DNA of 17,825 nt, from assembly GCF_020860125.1 (NCBI RefSeq), contig NZ_JAJBUX010000090.1, positions 1 to 17,825 of the forward strand. Direction: 5' to 3'. The DNA is from Cloacibacillus sp. Its GTDB lineage: Bacteria; Synergistota; Synergistia; Synergistales; Synergistaceae. This document shows positions 13,932 to 17,825 of this stretch, piece after piece (the first letter of the stretch is position 1; each line of letters starts with the position of its first letter). The translations under genes were made by a program, and so were the position numbers. The notes under the pieces are model-generated. The model was not told the DNA's origin, ran no database searches, and saw only the letters and a list, made by a program, of their open reading frames with translations.

Positions 13932-16900
13932 CTGGTTGTCTTCCATGTGCTTATACTTCGCGTACTTCGCCTTTGCCTCTTCGCTGCCCTCTTTGAAGTA
14001 TTTCTTCGCGTTCTCGGGGAAGGTACGTTTGAGCGCCGCGTAACGGACCTCGCCGTCGAGGAACTCCTCGTATTCCATCGTCGGAGCTTTGGAGTCTATC
14101 GTAAGCGGCTTTTCTTTGCGCGGGTCGTAACGGTAGAGGGTCCAATAACCGGAGGCGACTGCGCGCTTCATCTCCTCCTGCGCGCTGCCCATACCGCCTT
14201 TGATGCCGTGCGCGAGGCAGGGCGTGTAGGCGATGATCACCGATGGGCCCTCGTATTCCTCGGCCTCGCGCATGGCTTTGATGAGCTGGTTCATATCCGC
14301 GCCCATCGCCACCTGCGCGACGTAGATGTTGCCGTAGGTCATGAGCATCGCGCCGAGGTCCTTTTTCGCGACCTTTTTACCGCTTATGCAGAACTGCGCG
14401 ACGGCGCCGATCGGCGTCGACTTCGAGGACTGACCGCCGGTGTTGGAATAGACTTCCGTGTCGACGATCAGAGCGTTGACGTTCTCTCCCATTGCGAGGA
14501 CGTGGTCGAGGCCGCCGAAGCCAATGTCGTAGGCCCAGCCGTCGCCGCCGTACATCCAGAAGGTCTTTTTGGAGAGCTGGTCGCGGTTCGCGAGCATTTC
14601 CCGCGCCGTCATGGCGGCTTCGCCGGTGAGTTCGGCCGCCGCAAGCGCCGCCGTCAGATTTTTCGCCGCCGACGAGGAGCCGTTGAAGTCGTCGAAGGCC
14701 GCGAGCCACGCCTCAAGCTCCGTCCTGAGCGCCGCGGGGATCTCCGCCGCAAGCAGCTTTTCGGTGCGCAGCCTCTGTGCCTCGCGCTGCTGTTTCACGG
14801 AGAGGAACATTCCGAGGCTGAATTCGGCGTTGTTTTCAAAGAGCGAGTTCGACCAGGCCGGTCCCTTTCCCTCTTTATTTTTTGTGTATGGTATTCCGGG
14901 CATCGCGCCGCCCCAGGCCTGCGAACAGCCGGTGGCGTTGGCCCAGTAGACGCGGTCTCCGAAGAGCTGCGTCATCAGCTTCGCGTAAGGAGTCTCGCCG
15001 CAGCCGGCACAGGCCGCCGAAAATTCAAGCAGCGGCTGGCGGAACTGGCTGCCCTTCACAGTCCAGGGATCGAACTTGCCCTCCTTGTCGGAGATGGTGA
15101 GGCCGAAGGCCCACTGTTCGGGAAGCGACTTTGATTTTTCTATCGGCACCATCGTCAGCGCCTTTTCCTTAGCCGCGGCAGGCGCATCCGCAGGCTTGCC
15201 CCCTGAGGAGTTTTTTAATGTCCCAGCTTCGCTGGAACGGGGGGCTGTGCTCGGGCACACGGTGACGCAGCTGCCGCAGCCGGTGCAGTCGTCGCGGCTC
15301 ACCTGCATGGAGAAGGAGAATTCCTTCATGCCGACCGCGGGCATAGTAAGGAAGCCCTCGGGGGCCGCCTTTTTTTCTTCCTCGCTGAGGAGGTAGGGAC
15401 GGATAACGGCGTGCGGACAGACATAGGAACAGCGGTTGCACTGGATGCAGCGCGCGGGGTCCCATTCGGGGACGCTGGTCGCGATCGCGCGCTTTTCAAA
15501 GGCCGTAAGGCCCAGCTCGACGGTGCCGTCCTCGTAACCCTTAAAAGCGCTGACGGGGAGACTGTCCCCCTGCTGGCGGTTGATCGGCTCCAGCAGCTTC
15601 TCAATGATCGCCGGTTCACCGGCGCGGCGCTGTTTTGGTTCGTCTTTGGCGTCAAGCCAGGAATCGGGGATTTCAACCTTCACGAGCATCGCGCCGCCGT
15701 CTTCGATCGCCGCGATGTTGCGGTTAACGACCTCGTCCCCCTTCGCGAAGAAGGTTTTCCGCACGGCGTCCGCCATATATTCCTTTGCCTCCTTGATCGG
15801 GATGAGATCGACGAGGTGGAAGAAGGCCGACTGAAGCGGGATGTTAACGTGGCTGCCGAGCCCGTGCTTCTCGGCGATCTTGGTGGCGTTGATGATGTAG
15901 AAATTCGCCTTTTTCCGCGCGAGCTTGCGGCGGATGTCGGCGGGAATCTTGTCTTCAAGCTCTTCCGGCTCCCACGGGCAGTTGAGCAGCAGGGTGCCGC
16001 CCTCTTTGAGTTCGCTGACGATGTCGTAGTTCTGGATGTAGGTCTGGTTATGCGCCGCGACGAAATCGGCCCGCTTCACGAAGTATGAGGAGCGTATCGG
16101 GCTGTCGGAGAAGCGCAGGTGCGATATGGTGACGCCGAATGATTTTTTCGCGTCATATTCAAAATAGGCCTGTCCATATTTCGGCGTGTAACTGTTGATG
16201 ATGTCGATGGTGTTTTTGTTCGCGCCGACGGTGCCGTCGCCGCCAAGCCCCCAGAATTTGAAGGACATCTGGCGCGCGCCGTCGGGGTAGACCGTCTCGC
16301 CAAGCGGCAGCGAGAGGTACGTCACGTCGTCGGTGATGCCGATCGTAAAGTCGTTCTTCGGCTCGGCCTTCGCGAGGTTGTCAAATACGGCGATAATCTG
16401 CGTCGGATCGGTATCCTTTGAAGAAAGCCCGTAGCGTCCGCCGACGATCGTCACCTCGCGGCCGGAACCGGTAAAGGCGGTGCAGATATCCTGATAAAGC
16501 GGACCGCCGTTGGCTCCCATCTCCTTGCAGCGGTCGAGCGCGGCGATCTTTTTCACCGTGGCGGGGAGCACCGCGAAAAGATGCTTGATCGAGAAGGGAC
16601 GGAAGAGGTGCACCTGTATGAAGCCGGTCTTTCTGCCATGCGCGTTGAGGTAATCAACGGCCTCCTCAACCGTGCCGCTGACGGAGCCCATCGCGACGAT
16701 CACCTCTTCGGCATCCGGCGCTCCGTAGTAGTTGAAGAGGTGATATTCGCGGCCGGTTACCGCGCTTATCTTCTCCATATAATCTTCCACGATACCGGGC
16801 AGCGCGTCATAGAAGCCGTTGTTGGCCTCGCGCACCTGGAAGTAAATGTCGGGATTCTGCACGGTGCTGCGCATCATCGGACGCTCGGGGTTGAGCGCGG

Positions 16901-17519
16901 CGGCGCGGAATTCGGCGAGGGCCTCCCTGTCGAGCAGCGATTCAAGCGTCTCGTAGGGCATCTCCTCCACCTTGTCTATCTCGTGGGAGGTGCGGAAGCC
17001 GTCGAAAAAGTGCATGAAGGGGATGCGCGACTTTATCGCCGCAAGGTGCGCGACACCGCCGAGATCCATTATCTCCTGCACGCCGCCCGTCGCGAGCACC
17101 GCGAGCCCGCACTGGCGGCAGTTCATCACGTCGGAATGGTCGCCGAAGATCGAAAAGGCGTGGGTGCCGACGGTACGCGCCGCGACGTGGAGCACGCCGG
17201 GGTGACGCTGCCCCGAAAGCCTGTGAAGCACGGGGATCATCAGCATCAGCCCCTGCGATGAGGTGAAGGAGGCGGCCAGAGCACCGGTCTCAAGCGCACC
17301 ATGCACCGCCGCCGCCGCGCCGGCCTCGGACTGCATCTCTATCAGCGAAACGGTCTGCCCGAAGATGTTTTTCTTTCCTTTGGCGGACCAGGCGTCCGTC
17401 TTTTCCGCCATCGGCGAAGAGGGGGTGATCGGATATATCGCCGCCACCTCGGTGAAGGCATAGGCTATATAGGCCGCCGCCTCGTTCCCATCCATCGTTA
17501 CAAGGTTCTTTTCTCTCAT
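13929..17519 (-). CDS. nifJ: Pyruvate:ferredoxin (flavodoxin) oxidoreductase
   Basis: This single-chain PFOR has 1196 residues from ATG 17519, preceded by AAAGGGG; an in-frame TTG at 17537 is less likely. It interconverts pyruvate plus CoA with acetyl-CoA, CO2 and reduced ferredoxin in the cytoplasm. In order, the N-terminal domain has YPITPSS (29-35, T32) and MQSEAGAAAA (E65, likely ThDP-activating Glu). The CoA/gamma-type domains and EKR-type linker follow. The ferredoxin domain has two complete [4Fe-4S] motifs: C691, C694, C697, C701 and C745, C748, C751, C755. The ThDP domain follows with GGDGWAYDIG (about 988-997) and NTGGQSSKSTP. Between the second cluster and the family's KEKALTM-like segment lies an extra stretch of about 26 residues. 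Sixteen of these (759-774) are encoded by a palindromic repeat. Both ends of the gene are intact, so it is probably functional. Confidence 0.96.
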   Translation of the reverse strand: MREKNLVTMDGNEAAAYIAYAFTEVAAIYPITPSSPMAEKTDAWSAKGKKNIFGQTVSLIEMQSEAGAAAAVHGALETGALAASFTSSQGLMLMIPVLHRLSGQRHPGVLHVAARTVGTHAFSIFGDHSDVMNCRQCGLAVLATGGVQEIMDLGGVAHLAAIKSRIPFMHFFDGFRTSHEIDKVEEMPYETLESLLDREALAEFRAAALNPERPMMRSTVQNPDIYFQVREANNGFYDALPGIVEDYMEKISAVTGREYHLFNYYGAPDAEEVIVAMGSVSGTVEEAVDYLNAHGRKTGFIQVHLFRPFSIKHLFAVLPATVKKIAALDRCKEMGANGGPLYQDICTAFTGSGREVTIVGGRYGLSSKDTDPTQIIAVFDNLAKAEPKNDFTIGITDDVTYLSLPLGETVYPDGARQMSFKFWGLGGDGTVGANKNTIDIINSYTPKYGQAYFEYDAKKSFGVTISHLRFSDSPIRSSYFVKRADFVAAHNQTYIQNYDIVSELKEGGTLLLNCPWEPEELEDKIPADIRRKLARKKANFYIINATKIAEKHGLGSHVNIPLQSAFFHLVDLIPIKEAKEYMADAVRKTFFAKGDEVVNRNIAAIEDGGAMLVKVEIPDSWLDAKDEPKQRRAGEPAIIEKLLEPINRQQGDSLPVSAFKGYEDGTVELGLTAFEKRAIATSVPEWDPARCIQCNRCSYVCPHAVIRPYLLSEEEKKAAPEGFLTMPAVGMKEFSFSMQVSRDDCTGCGSCVTVCPSTAPRSSEAGTLKNSSGGKPADAPAAAKEKALTMVPIEKSKSLPEQWAFGLTISDKEGKFDPWTVKGSQFRQPLLEFSAACAGCGETPYAKLMTQLFGDRVYWANATGCSQAWGGAMPGIPYTKNKEGKGPAWSNSLFENNAEFSLGMFLSVKQQREAQRLRTEKLLAAEIPAALRTELEAWLAAFDDFNGSSSAAKNLTAALAAAELTGEAAMTAREMLANRDQLSKKTFWMYGGDGWAYDIGFGGLDHVLAMGENVNALIVDTEVYSNTGGQSSKSTPIGAVAQFCISGKKVAKKDLGAMLMTYGNIYVAQVAMGADMNQLIKAMREAEEYEGPSVIIAYTPCLAHGIKGGMGSAQEEMKRAVASGYWTLYRYDPRKEKPLTIDSKAPTMEYEEFLDGEVRYAALKRTFPENAKKYFKEGSEEAKAKYAKYKHMEDNQ
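15198..15245. repeat. In-frame 48-bp palindromic element inside nifJ
   Basis: The stretch is bounded by GCCCCC (15198-15203) and its complement GGGGGC (15240-15245). It contains the hairpin CCAGC-TTC-GCTGG (15223-15235). It is exactly 16 codons (APRSSEAGTLKNSSGG in the protein). Its low-complexity product, T/A-rich centre and hairpin contrast with the rest of nifJ. It resembles a dispersed intergenic repeat captured in coding sequence. Confidence 0.6.
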
Positions 17520-17560
17520 TGCACGGACCCCTTTCAAGCGTTCCGAATTTATCTTAATCT

Positions 17561-17598
17561 TTGCCGTCTATTGCCGTAATATAGGAGACTATCCTATA
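17561..17598. promoter_or_regulatory. Direct and inverted repeats upstream of nifJ
   Basis: TTGCCGT occurs at 17561-17567 and 17571-17577, one helical turn apart. Next to it, TATAGGA (17580-17586) and TCCTATA (17592-17598) form an inverted repeat with a 5-nt spacer. On the minus strand TATATT overlaps the second arm and could be a -10 element, but no good -35 is present, so an activator or a repressor site is plausible. The distance to ATG 17519 is 42-79 bp. Confidence 0.45.
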
Positions 17599-17705
17599 GA
17601 TTCTATCACAATGTCCGCAGCAGCCAACTCCCGCACCGCGAAAATCTCCGCGCAGGAACATTCATCAAGCGGCATGATCCCGCTCTGTCCCCGCCCGCAA
17701 AACGG

Positions 17706-17719
17706 TAAATTGCGGTTTA
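17706..17719 (+). repeat. Diverged copy of the TAAAT-N4-GTTTA repeat
   Basis: TAAATTGCGGTTTA matches the copy at 13803-13816 at 11 of 14 positions, keeping both outer pentamers. It lies about 190 bp upstream of nifJ. Confidence 0.4.
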
Positions 17720-17744
17720 GCTTTTGACTTTGCCCTTAGAGGCG

Positions 17745-17822
17745 CCCTCTTTTGAGGGAGCTCCCCGCGCAGCGGGGTGAGGGAGAGTTGACCTTAGGTT
17801 CTCCCGCGGCTTTTGCCGCGGG
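17745..17822. repeat. Cluster of three hairpins, dispersed-repeat-like
   Basis: In order: CCCTC-TTTT-GAGGG (17745-17758), CCCCGC-GCA-GCGGGG (17763-17777), and CCCGCGGC-TTTT-GCCGCGGG (17803-17822). The unit GAGGGAGCT-stem-TGAGGGAG resembles small palindromic intergenic repeats common in gut anaerobes. The third hairpin, with a T4 loop and reaching almost to the window edge, may belong to a terminator of a gene outside. Nothing coding is seen from 17520 to 17825. Confidence 0.55.
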
Positions 17823-17825
17823 CTC

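Noticed and set aside
13827..15134. Long open frame on the plus strand (435 codons) opposite nifJ
   Set aside because: It lies opposite conserved ThDP and Fe-S domain coding sequence of nifJ and runs through the terminator hairpin; its translation looks like a shadow of nifJ codon use.
17520..17537. TTG start extending nifJ by six residues
   Set aside because: The extension would contain the AAAGGGG ribosome binding site used by ATG 17519, and PFOR proteins normally begin close to the TMDGNEAAA motif.

Overview
The window looks like part of the chromosome of an anaerobic, amino-acid-fermenting bacterium. The clues are a single-chain pyruvate:ferredoxin oxidoreductase, a TAXI-type TRAP uptake system, a CoA-transferase/thiolase pair, and moderately GC-rich coding DNA with strong GGAGG-type ribosome binding sites. 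The style recalls Synergistota such as Cloacibacillus, but this is an impression from gene content; no marker gene for taxonomy is present.

Layout. (1) Positions 1-2669, minus strand: an FAD-dependent oxidoreductase (1380-2669) driven by a near-ideal sigma70-type promoter, followed by a polytopic membrane transporter that runs off the left edge. (2) Positions 2861-5563, plus strand: a ThDP-dependent enzyme of the acetolactate synthase family and, after a strong terminator, an SDR-family dehydrogenase. (3) Positions 5574-12636, minus strand: a compact six-gene unit read in the order class III aminotransferase, TAXI solute-binding protein, hairpin, fused TRAP permease, CoA-transferase A, CoA-transferase B, thiolase, terminator. 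(4) Positions 12637-12840: an AT-rich divergent control region with a perfect 40-bp palindrome and a second partial copy of its core. (5) Positions 12841-13689, plus strand: an RpiR-family regulator. (6) Positions 13690-13928: a small-repeat region around a two-tier terminator hairpin. (7) Positions 13929-17519, minus strand: nifJ, carrying what looks like a palindromic repeat inserted in frame. (8) Positions 17520-17825: no gene; nifJ upstream region and a cluster of hairpin repeats.

How the genes work together. The six-gene unit holds what is needed to import a small acid, remove its amino group, activate the product with CoA and cleave it by thiolysis. No aldehyde dehydrogenase, hydratase or acyl-CoA dehydrogenase is present. 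The simplest reading is that the aminotransferase acts on a beta-amino acid, giving a 3-oxoacid directly (for example 3-aminobutyrate to acetoacetate). The CoA-transferase would then make the 3-oxoacyl-CoA and the thiolase would release acetyl-CoA plus a shorter acyl-CoA. The divergent RpiR protein, whose SIS domain lacks the usual sugar-phosphate loop, is the natural candidate to act through the palindrome. This pathway and its regulation are inferences from gene content and order. The nearby nifJ product links pyruvate and acetyl-CoA to ferredoxin.
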